A stretch of 64,000 bases of DNA, taken from Chloroflexota bacterium. GTDB lineage: Bacteria; Chloroflexota; Anaerolineae; Anaerolineales; Villigracilaceae. The notes beneath the pieces are model-generated. The model saw nothing but the letters and a program-made list of their open reading frames with translations. It was not told the origin of the DNA and did no database searches. Below, one piece after another: positions 43,233-52,673 of the stretch. The position numbers and the translations under genes were made by a program. The first letter of the stretch is position 1; every line of letters begins with the position of its first letter. The stretch covers positions 1-64,000 of the forward strand of contig JACRLB010000004.1 of assembly GCA_016235445.1 (NCBI GenBank), written 5' to 3'.

Positions 43233-43264
43233 AAATACGCGGGCAAATTGCCCGCGTATTTTTC
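43233..43264 (+). terminator. Terminator of the LysM gene
   Basis: AATACGCGGGCAA and GCCCGCGTATT stem followed by TTTT. Confidence 0.9.
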
Positions 43265-43352
43265 ATCAAATTACTGGACAAATATACAGCGCCCATGTAA
43301 AATACACCGCTGTCGTAAAGAAAAGTAAGGAAAGAATTTTTGGAGGAAGACC

Positions 43353-43664
43353 TTGGCTAACATTCAGTCACAAATCAAACGCAATCGTCAGAACGAAAAG
43401 CGCCGCGTTCGCAACCGCACATTCCGTGGCGCCGCCCGCACCGCTGTAAACATCGCGCGCACCGCCTTTTCAGAAGGCAATCCCGAAACCAAAGCTGCCG
43501 TCTTGAAAGCCATCAGCATGTTGGACAAAGCCGCAGAACAGGGCGTGATCCACAAGAACAACGCCTCCCGCCGCAAGGGACGCCTGATGAAGAAGCTCGC
43601 TACTTTTGTACCCGATGAACATTTCGGCGAAGAAAAGAAAAAGGGCTCGAAGAAATCCAAGTAG
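43353..43664 (+). CDS. rpsT: 30S ribosomal protein S20
   Basis: 103 residues, basic and helical: ANIQSQIKRNRQNEKRRVRN, then AISMLDKAAEQGVIHKNNAS and RRKGRLMKKL, all diagnostic of S20, plus a short Lys-rich tail. The start is TTG with GGAGGAAG eight bases upstream; no ATG is available at the right place. A UUG start is also known for E. coli rpsT. Stand-alone gene with its own terminator. Confidence 0.96.
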   Translation: MANIQSQIKRNRQNEKRRVRNRTFRGAARTAVNIARTAFSEGNPETKAAVLKAISMLDKAAEQGVIHKNNASRRKGRLMKKLATFVPDEHFGEEKKKGSKKSK

Positions 43665-43692
43665 TCCGGGTGAGTTTCAAACTTGCACAAGC

Positions 43693-43718
43693 GCGGGAGT
43701 CGAAAGGCTCCCGCTTTT
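43693..43718 (+). terminator. Terminator of rpsT
   Basis: GCGGGAG and CTCCCGC stem with a TCGAAAGG loop and TTTT. Confidence 0.88.
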
Positions 43719-44247
43719 GTTTACAAATCCACAGCGCATGATATATGGGAATTGACAAAATCATTCGGATGCTTTCAAGCCGATAATTGGACTGTCCGCT
43801 TTGGGGTCAAACGCTCGAAAAAAGCGCCTCAACCTAACCCGTTGGCCTGACTCTGTTTTCAGGCATACGCCACGCTGTTGCCGCTTCCGCCAAACGCGAA
43901 AACAATCCCGAAGGGATGAGATAGCTGTGCGCGGTTACAAACTGCGGTTTTCTGCCGCCCGTTTCGCGGGGATAAATCCCCTGCTCAGTACATGCAAGTC
44001 CGCTAAAGCGGACTCAGACCAGTCGGCTTCAGCCGACTTCAACGTACTGAGGCAGGGCTTCAGCCCGCCGAATCCCTGTTGAATAAAAGCGCAGTTCCTA
44101 ACCGCGCCCAGTATAGCTGCGTCCAAACCCATATCACCCTTCGGGGTTTGGACGCTCAATTTCTCGGTTCTATAATCCTTTCACTCCTTCGGAGTTCATA
44201 AGCCACCTGATATAATCCAAAAAATCATCCACAGGATCGCTTGACTT
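43719..44247. other. Intergenic region with repeats before argS
   Basis: No gene. The 142-bp repeat copy 2 occupies 43975-44116. TATAAT at 44171 and 44211 are candidate -10 boxes for argS; the second lies 31 bases before its ATG. No T-box leader is recognisable. Confidence 0.5.
43975..44116. repeat. 142-bp dispersed repeat, copy 2 (inverted relative to 38568)
   Basis: Reverse complement of 38568-38709 with scattered changes; the same internal hairpins. Confidence 0.9.
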
Positions 44248-46065
44248 ATGTTTCAAAAAGAACAACAACTCATCGAAGAAAAAATAAAAGCCTTCTGCAC
44301 AGCAAATGATATTGCGCTGGCAGAGCTCAAATGGCAACCCATCCCCTTCTCGGGCGAGTGGGGCTTTGCCACATCATTTTTCCAGACCGCCGCCAATGAA
44401 GCGAAACTGGGCAAGGGCAGCAAACTTCCAGTGCCGCAAAAGGCTCAGGAAATTGCCGAGCAGGTCAAAGGTCAGTTGGGAAGCGTGGAGGGAATCAGTC
44501 ACATCGAGGCGGTCAAAGGCTATCTCAATGTCTACTTCAAGACATCCGATTATGCCCGCCGCGTTGTGGATGAAGTGCTCACTTCTGGCGCAGACTTTGG
44601 CCGCGGCGCAAAAAAATCTGAAACGGTGATGGTGGAATATGCCCAGCCAAACACACATCACTCCTTTCATGTTGGGCACGCACGCAACACGATTTTAGGT
44701 GAAGTATTGGCAAGGCTGGTGGAGTTCGCGGGCTTTGAAACGATCCGCGCCTCGTACCCCGGTGATTTAGGTCTTGGCGTTATCACCGTCATGTGGATTT
44801 ATGAAAAGCTATACAAAGGCCAGGAACCCGAAGGCGTGCATGAACGCGGCCAGTGGCTGGCGAAACTTTATGTAGAAGCCACTGCCCTGCTTGAGAAGCA
44901 GGAAAATGAAACGCCCGAACAAACTGCGCAACGCGAAGCCTACGATGCCGAACGGCGCGAGATGTATCGCAAATGGGATGCAGGCGATGAGACTGTGCGC
45001 GAACTGTGGCGTGTGACCCGCGAGTGGAGTTTGGAAGAACTGCGCGAAATTCTGCACATGCTCGACGTGAAGATGGATGTGTGGTTCTACGAAAGCGAAG
45101 TGGACGAGCCGTCCAAAGTGATCGTGGATGAATTGATCGCAAGAGATATTGCCACCGATGAACGCCCGAACGGCGGCGCGGTGATCGTGAAAATTGACGA
45201 AAAGCTTGGGCTGACGAAGGAAAAATATCGCACAAATGTTATTTTGCGCCGCGATGGTACGACGCTTTATTTAACAAAAGACCTTGCGCTTGCAAAAGTG
45301 AAGTTCGAACAATATCATGTGGACCGTTCCATTTATGTTGTGGATGTGCGCCAGTCGCTGCATTTACAGCAGGCCTTTGCCATCCTCAAATTGTGGGGGT
45401 TCCCGCAAGCCGAGAAATGCCATCACCTGGGATATGGCTTTGTGAGTCTGCCTGAGGGAGCCATGTCTGCGCGGCGCGGGCGGGTGGCGTTGTTCAAAGA
45501 AGTCTACGATGAAGCCGTCAAACGCGTGCTTTCGGTGGAAGCCGAAAAGAGCGCGAATATCCCCGCCGGGGAACGTGTGAAGATCGCTTCACAAATCGGG
45601 CTGGGTGCGCTGGTCTATTCCATGCTTTCGGTGGACAACAACAAGGATATTGTCTTCGACATCAACGAGGCGTTGTCCTTCGATGGGCGGACAGGGCCAT
45701 ACATTCAGAATGCGCATGTGCGGGCAAATTCCATTTTGAAGAAGATGCAAGTTTCAGGTTTCAAGTTTCAGGCTTCAGGTTCATTTGATTACGAGTTGAC
45801 GAAACATGAGATCGAACTCATTGAACTCATCTCCCGCTTCCCACAGACGGTGGAACAGGCGGCAAATGAGTATCGTCCGCTGGTGATGGCGGCTTACGCC
45901 TACGAGCTGGCAAACGCTTTTCACTCTTTTTATCATGCGGTGAATGTACTGCAAACCGAGGATGAAAGCATCCGAAACGCCCGCCTGCGTCTCGTCTCCG
46001 CCGCAAAGCAGGCCATTGCGAATGCACTGCGTCTTCTCGATATTCAAGCGCCTGATGTAATGTAA
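44248..46065 (+). CDS. argS: Arginyl-tRNA synthetase
   Basis: 605 residues. VEYAQPNTHHSFHVGHARNT carries the HIGH motif as HVGH; GAMSARRGRV is the reduced KMSKS loop typical of ArgS. The N-terminal ~100 residues form the tRNA-elbow domain (GYLNVYFKTSDYA). The C-terminal anticodon domain has RPLVMAAYAYELANAFHSFY and SAAKQAIANALRLLDI. At 45748-45783 the frame reads through a TTTCAGGTTTCAAG-type microrepeat, adding ~12 residues in a loop. Confidence 0.96.
   Translation: MFQKEQQLIEEKIKAFCTANDIALAELKWQPIPFSGEWGFATSFFQTAANEAKLGKGSKLPVPQKAQEIAEQVKGQLGSVEGISHIEAVKGYLNVYFKTSDYARRVVDEVLTSGADFGRGAKKSETVMVEYAQPNTHHSFHVGHARNTILGEVLARLVEFAGFETIRASYPGDLGLGVITVMWIYEKLYKGQEPEGVHERGQWLAKLYVEATALLEKQENETPEQTAQREAYDAERREMYRKWDAGDETVRELWRVTREWSLEELREILHMLDVKMDVWFYESEVDEPSKVIVDELIARDIATDERPNGGAVIVKIDEKLGLTKEKYRTNVILRRDGTTLYLTKDLALAKVKFEQYHVDRSIYVVDVRQSLHLQQAFAILKLWGFPQAEKCHHLGYGFVSLPEGAMSARRGRVALFKEVYDEAVKRVLSVEAEKSANIPAGERVKIASQIGLGALVYSMLSVDNNKDIVFDINEALSFDGRTGPYIQNAHVRANSILKKMQVSGFKFQASGSFDYELTKHEIELIELISRFPQTVEQAANEYRPLVMAAYAYELANAFHSFYHAVNVLQTEDESIRNARLRLVSAAKQAIANALRLLDIQAPDVM
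45748..45783. repeat. In-frame microrepeat within argS
   Basis: Alternating GTTTCAGGTTTCAA units encode QVSGFKFQASGS between the catalytic core and the anticodon domain. The units resemble the non-coding heptamer repeats of these genomes. Confidence 0.65.
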
Positions 46066-46092
46066 GCAGGTTGAGGTAAACAAGCACACACG

Positions 46093-46131
46093 AAAACAGA
46101 CTGAACTATTGTGGTTTGGTCTGTTTTTTTT
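46093..46131 (+). terminator. Terminator of argS
   Basis: AAAACAGAC and GTCTGTTTT stem with a loop of ~17 bases (partly paired) and eight T. It lies 12 bases before the next start. Confidence 0.85.
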
Positions 46132-46142
46132 ATTGGTAAACC

Positions 46143-47429
46143 ATGAACCCAAATATATTTGACGAAACACATCCTTTGGAAGAAGTATTAGTTTGGGGCG
46201 AGCCTGGTATCGAGGCCCTGCTGGGGCAACTGCTTCCAAAGTCCAAGAGTCTGTTCTTCAGTTATTACGAAGTGCTGGAGGCCCGCAGAGAATTCAGGCA
46301 CATGCAAACACTGATCGAGCAGGAAGGGATTCGATTTACAAGGGCGAAGGATGCATTTGCCAGTTCGCTGGAGAAAAGGAAATTCCCAAACGAACCCCGA
46401 TCCATTCAAGAGTTGGAGTCCGCTCTGCTGGAACGGGCGGGGGAATATTACGAAACCTATCGCGATCATAAAACAAGGGATTTTGCACATGAAGGCATTC
46501 ACGGGAACATCGATGAAGTTTATGTTCAGATCCAAAAAGATATAAAACACATCTTAAAAGAAGATGTTCAATTCTATGGCGAAGCCGCCGCCATCCGTTT
46601 GAATCACTGGCTCTGCCTTACGCACGAATTGCCGCTCGCCAATATTTTCTATGGCAGGGATCAATCGCAGACCATGGCGGATAAAGTGATGCTCTCCGCC
46701 CTAAAATGGGGAATCCGCAAGCCTGAAGTTGGAACGTTCAAGGAGGCATTGACGGAACTTGGGTATGCAGATTCATTGGTCGAAATAGAAAACGGCACCA
46801 TCGAGGGCGGCGACATTGCCATCCTTGGGGATACCTGCTATATCGGCGTTGGCGCACGGACAAACATGCGCGCGGTTAAAAACCTGTGCAGGAAAATCGG
46901 GGTTTATTTGGAAGGCAGGGGGATTCAAATTGTGGCAGTGGTCAACAAACGGCATGTGGATGAAGCCTCCACCTACGGCGCACCCACCGATGAGCACATG
47001 CGCATCATGCACCTGGATATGTTCTGGATCCCGCTCACCCCTGACCTGGTCATGGCCTACGGACACGAGCTGGATCAACGCGAGATCATTCGTGTCTCGC
47101 GGAATATGGACATTATGGTCGTCGAGGAGTTGGGAGGCTTCCGCGAATTTCTTTCGGAAAAAGGCATTGAAATTTTGGAAGTGGATGAACAGGAGCAAAA
47201 AAACTTTGCCACCAACCTGCTCAATTTGGGAAATAAAACCGTGATCGTAGCCCTCTCCACCAACACCCGCGTCATTCAGGAATTGGAGAAACGCGGCTTT
47301 CGCGTGCTCAGCGCAGAGTTGAACAAACTGGTCAACGGCTATGGCGCGGTCCATTGTTTGACGGCGCCGGTGAGACGAGGGATGGGAGATACGACACCCA
47401 CGCACCGTGTCATATCAAAAACAGGCTGA
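46143..47429 (+). CDS. arcA: Arginine deiminase family protein
   Basis: 428 residues. The C-terminal two-thirds hold the guanidino-group-modifying core: GTIEGGDIAILG (catalytic acidic residues in EGGD), MHLDMFWIPL (catalytic His) and GYGAVHCLTAPVRRG (nucleophile Cys in HC). EHPLEEVLVWG-type N-terminal (THPLEEVLVWG) replaces the usual HRPG start. The reaction would be arginine to citrulline plus ammonia. The sequence between ~50 and ~150 is unusual for ArcA, so substrate specificity should be taken as probable only. Follows argS after a terminator. Confidence 0.8.
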   Translation: MNPNIFDETHPLEEVLVWGEPGIEALLGQLLPKSKSLFFSYYEVLEARREFRHMQTLIEQEGIRFTRAKDAFASSLEKRKFPNEPRSIQELESALLERAGEYYETYRDHKTRDFAHEGIHGNIDEVYVQIQKDIKHILKEDVQFYGEAAAIRLNHWLCLTHELPLANIFYGRDQSQTMADKVMLSALKWGIRKPEVGTFKEALTELGYADSLVEIENGTIEGGDIAILGDTCYIGVGARTNMRAVKNLCRKIGVYLEGRGIQIVAVVNKRHVDEASTYGAPTDEHMRIMHLDMFWIPLTPDLVMAYGHELDQREIIRVSRNMDIMVVEELGGFREFLSEKGIEILEVDEQEQKNFATNLLNLGNKTVIVALSTNTRVIQELEKRGFRVLSAELNKLVNGYGAVHCLTAPVRRGMGDTTPTHRVISKTG

Positions 47430-47587
47430 ACGTTATCTTGGCTTTCCACTTGTTTTCCCGTTTAATACAATCAATGAGACCGTATTGGGTAAAAACGATG
47501 TGACTCAAAACCAAAGCGGAGTTGCGTCGGACACTGCCCCGTAGAGCGGGACGCGTCCCCAATGCGGTTGTACGATAGGAGATTCCT

Positions 47588-48910
47588 ATGCCAATCAAAA
47601 CCATCATCATGGGCGCGGCGGGGCGCGACTTCCACAACTTCAACACCTTTTTCCGTGGGAACAAGGATTACGAAGTGGTGGCGTTCACGGCGACTCAAAT
47701 TCCCGATATTGAAGGCCGCGTCTATCCAACCGAGCTGGCTGGTGACTTGTATCCGAAAGGCATTCCCATCCATGCGGAAGAAGAACTGCTTGACCTGATC
47801 AAGAAGCATGGCGCGGAGCAGGTTGTCTTTTCCTACAGCGATGTGCCGCATGAATATGTGATGCACAAGGCCAGCATGGTCAACGCGGCGGGCGCGGACT
47901 TCCGCATGATGGGTACGAAGTACACGCAGATCAAGTCGAACAAGCCGGTCGTGTCGATCAGCGCCGTTCGGACGGGATCAGGTAAAAGTCAGACCACGAG
48001 GCGGGTGTCTTTGATCCTGCAAGAGATGGGGTACAAAGTCGCGGCGATTCGTCACCCAATGCCGTATGGAAATTTAGTCGCGCAGGAAGTTCAGCGTTAC
48101 GAAAATTACGATGACCTCGATGAATATGATTGCACAATTGAAGAGCGCGAGGAATACGAGCCGCACATCGATAACGGCGTGATCATTTATGCGGGCGTGG
48201 ATTATGAAAAGATCATCCGCAAGGCGGAGGCTGAAGCGGATATTATTTTATGGGACGGCGGCAATAACGATTTTCCGTTCTATGTACCTGACTTGCAGAT
48301 CGTGGTGGCTGACCCGCACCGCGCTGGACATGAGTCAACTTATTACCCTGGTGAGACAAACGTGCGCATGGCGGATGTGTTCGTCATCAACAAAGTGGAT
48401 ACGGCGGATGCGGAGAATGTGATTCGCTTGCGCGAGTCGCTGCGCAAGCTGAACCCGAATGCAATGCAGATCGAAGCCGCCTCTCCCCTCTTTGTAGATG
48501 ATCCTGATGCGATTCGCGGCAAGCGCGTTTTGGTGGTGGAAGACGGCCCGACTCTGACTCACGGTGAGATGGCCTACGGCGCGGGCTTTGTTGCCGCTCG
48601 CAGATTCGGCGCGAAAGAGATTGTAGACCCGCGTCCATTTGCGGTGGGTTCGATTGCGAAGACTTTCGAGAAGTACCCGAAGACTGGAACGATTCTCCCT
48701 GCGATGGGCTACGGCGACAAGCAGACGAAAGAACTCGAAGAGACGATCAACGCCTCTGATGTGGAGCTGGTTATCATCGGCACGCCGATTGATCTTTCGC
48801 GGGTGATGAAGATCACGAAGCCGCATCAGCGTGTGAGATATGAATTGCAGGAGATCGGTCAGCCGACGTTGAAGGATGTGTTGATGAAGAAGTTTGGGGT
48901 GAAGAAGTAG
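47588..48910 (+). CDS. Cyclic 2,3-diphosphoglycerate synthetase-like P-loop protein
   Basis: 440 residues behind AGGAGATT. N-terminal Rossmann-like domain (IIMGAAGRDFHNFNTFF), then a P-loop VRTGSGKSQTTRRV (~130-143), DIILWDGGNNDFPFYVPDL, and NKVDTAD resembling the NKxD base-recognition motif. This is the cPGS-related predicted NTPase family (COG2403). Members outside thermophilic archaea probably do something else; position next to arginine deiminase hints at arginine or carbamoyl metabolism (inference). Confidence 0.8.
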   Translation: MPIKTIIMGAAGRDFHNFNTFFRGNKDYEVVAFTATQIPDIEGRVYPTELAGDLYPKGIPIHAEEELLDLIKKHGAEQVVFSYSDVPHEYVMHKASMVNAAGADFRMMGTKYTQIKSNKPVVSISAVRTGSGKSQTTRRVSLILQEMGYKVAAIRHPMPYGNLVAQEVQRYENYDDLDEYDCTIEEREEYEPHIDNGVIIYAGVDYEKIIRKAEAEADIILWDGGNNDFPFYVPDLQIVVADPHRAGHESTYYPGETNVRMADVFVINKVDTADAENVIRLRESLRKLNPNAMQIEAASPLFVDDPDAIRGKRVLVVEDGPTLTHGEMAYGAGFVAARRFGAKEIVDPRPFAVGSIAKTFEKYPKTGTILPAMGYGDKQTKELEETINASDVELVIIGTPIDLSRVMKITKPHQRVRYELQEIGQPTLKDVLMKKFGVKK

Positions 48911-48934
48911 GGGCAGGTAAATATATAGACAAGT

Positions 48935-48992
48935 AAGGCGGTCCGTTTGGGTTAATCAGGGGTTCGATTAATCACGAAGGGCCGCCTTTTTA
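48935..48992 (+). terminator. Terminator of the cPGS-like gene
   Basis: AAGGCGGTCC pairs with GGGCCGCCTT, an inner GGTTAATC/GATTAATC stem lies between them, and TTTTT follows. Confidence 0.8.
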
Positions 48993-49274
48993 ATTTCAAA
49001 CTCTCCTGTTTCTGGCGGGATTGAATTTCAAACAACAAACCTTTTGCCGCGAATTTCGCGAATTCACGCCAATTTTCAAATCAATTTGCGAAAATTCGCG
49101 ACATCGTGCCCGTAGGGCAAATTCGCGGCAGATTTTTTAGTTGGCGATAGTTTTCCCGTTAAAAACGGTAGAGCCTAATTTCATTAATGCTTTTTTAATT
49201 ACAATCTTGTACTAAATTCTCAATCTGCTTGAAGGGAGTTGTATAATTGTAAAAAGTCTTTGGGAGAATTGAAA
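48993..49274. other. Intergenic region with an inverted repeat
   Basis: No gene (gap runs from 48911). TGCCGCGAAT (49045) and ATTCGCGGCA (49121-49130) are exact inverted ends of an ~86-bp palindromic element of TTCGCG type, similar in style to 23942-24027. The T-run after it could terminate transcription. Confidence 0.55.
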
Positions 49275-50369
49275 ATGATTAAACTTTTTCAACTCAATTC
49301 ATATGTACGGGGATGTCTGTCAGCCTGCCTGATTTTGGGTTTTCTCAATTCAAGCTGCGCCCAGGCGCCAACCCAACCTCCCCTTGCAGATGAGATCGTT
49401 GTATACAACTGGGATGGCGACATTCCTCAATCGGCGCTGGATGCTTTCACAGAGGAGACCCATGTCAAAATCAAGTATGAGGCGTACGAATCGCAGGAGG
49501 AGGCGATTGCAAATATCCGCGCAGGAAAGATTTATGATGTAGTCGTAATGGAGAGTCGCTTTATCCCCCTCATGGTAAAAGATAATTTACTGGCGGAACT
49601 CAATTACGAAAACATTCCAAATTTTAAAAATATCTCGCCTAATTTCCGTGACCTGATTTATGACCCAGGGAACCTCTACAGCATTCCCTACAGTTGGGGA
49701 ACAACGGGAATGGTAGTGCGCACGGACCTGGCACAAAACCCCGTTTCGCGTTGGGCTGATTTGTGGGATGCGAAATATGCGGGCAAAGTGGGGATTTGGG
49801 TGGGTCAACCGCGCGAGACCCTGGCGCTCACGCTCAAATCGCTCGGATATTCGGCCAATTCAGAAAAGCCCGCGGAGTTGGAAGAAGCCCTGACTGCATT
49901 GATCGCATTAAAGCCCAACCTTCATTTCATTGAAGATTTTGATCCAGAGTCTGCCGCGCCTGCCCTGTCAACTGGAAAGATTGTGATTGCGATGGGTTAT
50001 TCCGGAGATTTTTTAGCGAGCAAAGATATAGGTCTGCAAGTTGAATATATTATGCCGGAGGAGGGCGCGCTCTTGTGGGGAGATACTTTTGTCATCCCCT
50101 CGAACAGCCCCAATCAAAGTTCTGCCGAATTATTTATCAATTTTATTTTGCGCCCCGAAATCAGCGCAGAGATCGTCAACCAGAAATATTATGCCAGCGC
50201 CAACGATGCCGCCCGAATTTTTATTGACCCGCAAATTTCAGGGGATCCATCCATTTATCCCGGCGAGGAAACGCTGCGAAAAGCTGAGATTATCCTGCCG
50301 CTGAGTGTGGAAGGCCAGACATTATATGACGATATCTGGCAGAGATTCCTGGATGCTGACCCAAAGTAA
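49275..50369 (+). CDS. Polyamine-type (PotD-like) substrate-binding lipoprotein
   Basis: 364 residues from the ATG behind GGGAGAA. Lipobox NSSC. EIVVYNWDGDIPQSALDAF is the spermidine/putrescine-binding signature, followed by YDVVVMESRFIPLMV, SIPYSWGTTGMVV, SRWADLWDAKYAGKVG, and ALLWGDTFVIPSNSP. No PotABC permease genes are adjacent; instead a sensor kinase starts 3 bases later. It may therefore act as the ligand-binding subunit of the kinase rather than of a transporter (inference). Confidence 0.88.
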   Translation: MIKLFQLNSYVRGCLSACLILGFLNSSCAQAPTQPPLADEIVVYNWDGDIPQSALDAFTEETHVKIKYEAYESQEEAIANIRAGKIYDVVVMESRFIPLMVKDNLLAELNYENIPNFKNISPNFRDLIYDPGNLYSIPYSWGTTGMVVRTDLAQNPVSRWADLWDAKYAGKVGIWVGQPRETLALTLKSLGYSANSEKPAELEEALTALIALKPNLHFIEDFDPESAAPALSTGKIVIAMGYSGDFLASKDIGLQVEYIMPEEGALLWGDTFVIPSNSPNQSSAELFINFILRPEISAEIVNQKYYASANDAARIFIDPQISGDPSIYPGEETLRKAEIILPLSVEGQTLYDDIWQRFLDADPK

Positions 50370-50372
50370 ACT

Positions 50373-52655
50373 ATGACCGAGATCCGCTACAGCCAGTCAT
50401 TACGTGCCCGCGTCATGGCATTTATGGGGATGCTTTTTCTTGCGCTGGCCATATTGATCGTGGCAAGCATATTATTTTTTATTTACACAACAGAACAAAA
50501 TACCTGGCGGGCGCGTCAAACCGAAGCGACTGGAAACGCGGTGATCAAGGTGGCAGATTATCTTCAAAAAAACGAAACCCTGTTGCTCTGGCTGGATAAG
50601 TATGAGTTTGATAAGATCAAGAATAACCCGGATATTCTTCAGGAAATACTAAAGGATAACCCGGCCTTTTTGGAAATCACCTTCGTGGATAAAGGCGGCA
50701 CTCCCATTATGGATGCCGCCCGGACTCAGCCCACGCTGGCGAATCAATTCACCATTCTTCAATCGGAATGGTTTCGGGTGGCAAACTCAGGGCAAAAGAT
50801 ATATACGCGCGTTCAAACCTCCCCGCAAAATGAGTCTTATATCATCTTTGCCATGCCGTCACAACATGGCGGCGTGTTGGCCGCTCAAATCCAAATGGAT
50901 GCGTTATGGAACACAGTAGCAGAAATTCAGTTTGGGGAGACGGGCAGAATTTATATCGTCAACCAGAACGGACAGGTGATTGCCCACCCAAATTCTCAAA
51001 TTGTTTTGTCGAATCAGAATATTGGGGATACGGCATTATTTGAAGCAATCCTCCAATCTCCCGGAGAAAAATGGATCGGCAATGCCCTCAATTTTGAAGG
51101 CGTCAAGGTGGTCAACGTTTCCATGCCTGTTGAGCTTACTGAGTGGATCGTGATCTCTGAATTGCCGCAAGAGGAAGCCTACGCCGCCAGCCGCCAGGCA
51201 TCCACTCTTATCCCGGTTCTGGTCATTTTTCTGATGATCATCGTTACAATTACCTTCAGAAGAATGTTGGACAGGGTAATTATGCAACCGTTAAATCTCC
51301 TGCGGCAGGGAGCGAATCAGGTTGGGCAGGGCAACTTATCACATCGAATAGCAATCCCACGCAAGGATGAACTTGGCGAGGTAATGGGGGTGTTTAATGG
51401 CATGGCCGCTGACCTGGAAAAACAGCAGGACAACCTGCAAAAAGCGCTTGCCTATGAATACGAAACCAAACGCGCAAACGACCTGGCGCGGTCGAACTCC
51501 ATAATCCTGGCTTTATCAAAAGTGGCGGCACAACTGGATAGTTCTTCGGATTCCTTCGAAATTTTCGATACCGTCGGAAAAGAACTCAAAAAACTGGAGA
51601 TGGATAGCATCGTGGGCGTTCTCGACGATAGCAAACAAACCATCCAAATCCGATATGTCTCGATAGAGCATCAGGTGGTCAGGTGGGTGGAAAAAATGAC
51701 AGGTCATTCTGTGCGCGATCTGGCAATTCCCCGCCATCTCTGGCCCAACGAAAAAGTGATCACGGAAAAAGCCGCTTATTGGGACCCGAATCTGATGAAA
51801 GGGACGCTCAATATGTTTCCGATCATCCCGGAAAAGTTACATAAAGCGGTTATAAAAATGGCTGGGATAAGTATGGATGATCCCGTAATTTATCTGCCGC
51901 TTGCGAATAAACAGGAAGCGCTGGGAGTGCTGGCTGTGTGGGGAGCAGGGCTTAAACAAAGCGATGTTTCCGCACTAAGCATAGTGGCAAATCAAGTTGC
52001 AACTGCCATCAGGAATTCTCAACTCTATGAAACTGAAGCCCGCCGCGGACGGGAAAAAGAAATTCTTCTGAAAGAAATTCATCATCGCGTCAAGAACAAC
52101 CTGCAAATCATCTCCAGCCTGCTCAACTTGCAGACCGATCAGGTTAAAGACACCGGCACTCTACGTGCCTTGCGCGACAGCCAGGCGCGCGTGCGTTCGA
52201 TGGCATTAATTCATGAAAAGCTGTATCAATCCAAAGACCTGGCAAAGATCGAATTTGGCGAATATGTCCAAAGCCTGGCAAAAGACCTGTTCCGTTCGTA
52301 CCAGCGCGCGCTGGGAAATATAAAATTAAACATTCAAGTTGATGAAATTGCCCTGGACCTGGATTACGCCGTGCCGTGTGGGTTGATCCTGAACGAATTG
52401 ATGACCAATACCTTAAAGTATGCTTTTCCAAACGGACGCGACGGCTCGATTCAGGTTGAATTGCACGCGGGTCCCGGCCAAACCCTTAGCCTGAGAGTTA
52501 CAGACGACGGCGTAGGCATTCCTGCGGATTTGGATATTTTCAATAACAAATCGCTTGGCTTGCAATTGGTCAACAGCCTGGTGAAGCAAGTGGACGGCAA
52601 ATTGGTGATTGAAAACTCAAAGGGAACATCATTTCTGGTTTCATTCAAGTATTGA
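50373..52655 (+). CDS. Sensor histidine kinase: extracellular sensor, HAMP, GAF, HisKA_2
   Basis: 760 residues. TM1 (~16-38), a ~240-residue extracytoplasmic Cache-like sensor region (GETGRIYIVNQNGQVIAHPN), TM2 (~276-298), HAMP (~300-352), coiled region, GAF (~390-550), then LLKEIHHRVKNNLQIISSLL with the phospho-acceptor His in the HisKA_2 motif (~570) and an HWE/HATPase domain (NELMTNTLKYAFPNG, then DDGVGIPAD, ending KGTSFLVSF). Starts 3 bases after the PotD-like gene. Confidence 0.92.
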   Translation: MTEIRYSQSLRARVMAFMGMLFLALAILIVASILFFIYTTEQNTWRARQTEATGNAVIKVADYLQKNETLLLWLDKYEFDKIKNNPDILQEILKDNPAFLEITFVDKGGTPIMDAARTQPTLANQFTILQSEWFRVANSGQKIYTRVQTSPQNESYIIFAMPSQHGGVLAAQIQMDALWNTVAEIQFGETGRIYIVNQNGQVIAHPNSQIVLSNQNIGDTALFEAILQSPGEKWIGNALNFEGVKVVNVSMPVELTEWIVISELPQEEAYAASRQASTLIPVLVIFLMIIVTITFRRMLDRVIMQPLNLLRQGANQVGQGNLSHRIAIPRKDELGEVMGVFNGMAADLEKQQDNLQKALAYEYETKRANDLARSNSIILALSKVAAQLDSSSDSFEIFDTVGKELKKLEMDSIVGVLDDSKQTIQIRYVSIEHQVVRWVEKMTGHSVRDLAIPRHLWPNEKVITEKAAYWDPNLMKGTLNMFPIIPEKLHKAVIKMAGISMDDPVIYLPLANKQEALGVLAVWGAGLKQSDVSALSIVANQVATAIRNSQLYETEARRGREKEILLKEIHHRVKNNLQIISSLLNLQTDQVKDTGTLRALRDSQARVRSMALIHEKLYQSKDLAKIEFGEYVQSLAKDLFRSYQRALGNIKLNIQVDEIALDLDYAVPCGLILNELMTNTLKYAFPNGRDGSIQVELHAGPGQTLSLRVTDDGVGIPADLDIFNNKSLGLQLVNSLVKQVDGKLVIENSKGTSFLVSFKY

Positions 52656-52673
52656 TCTTTCGGAGAAATAAAT

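Noticed and set aside
43719-44247. T-box or other amino-acid riboswitch ahead of argS
   Set aside because: No T-box sequence or terminator/antiterminator pair is visible; the stretch is mainly a dispersed repeat.
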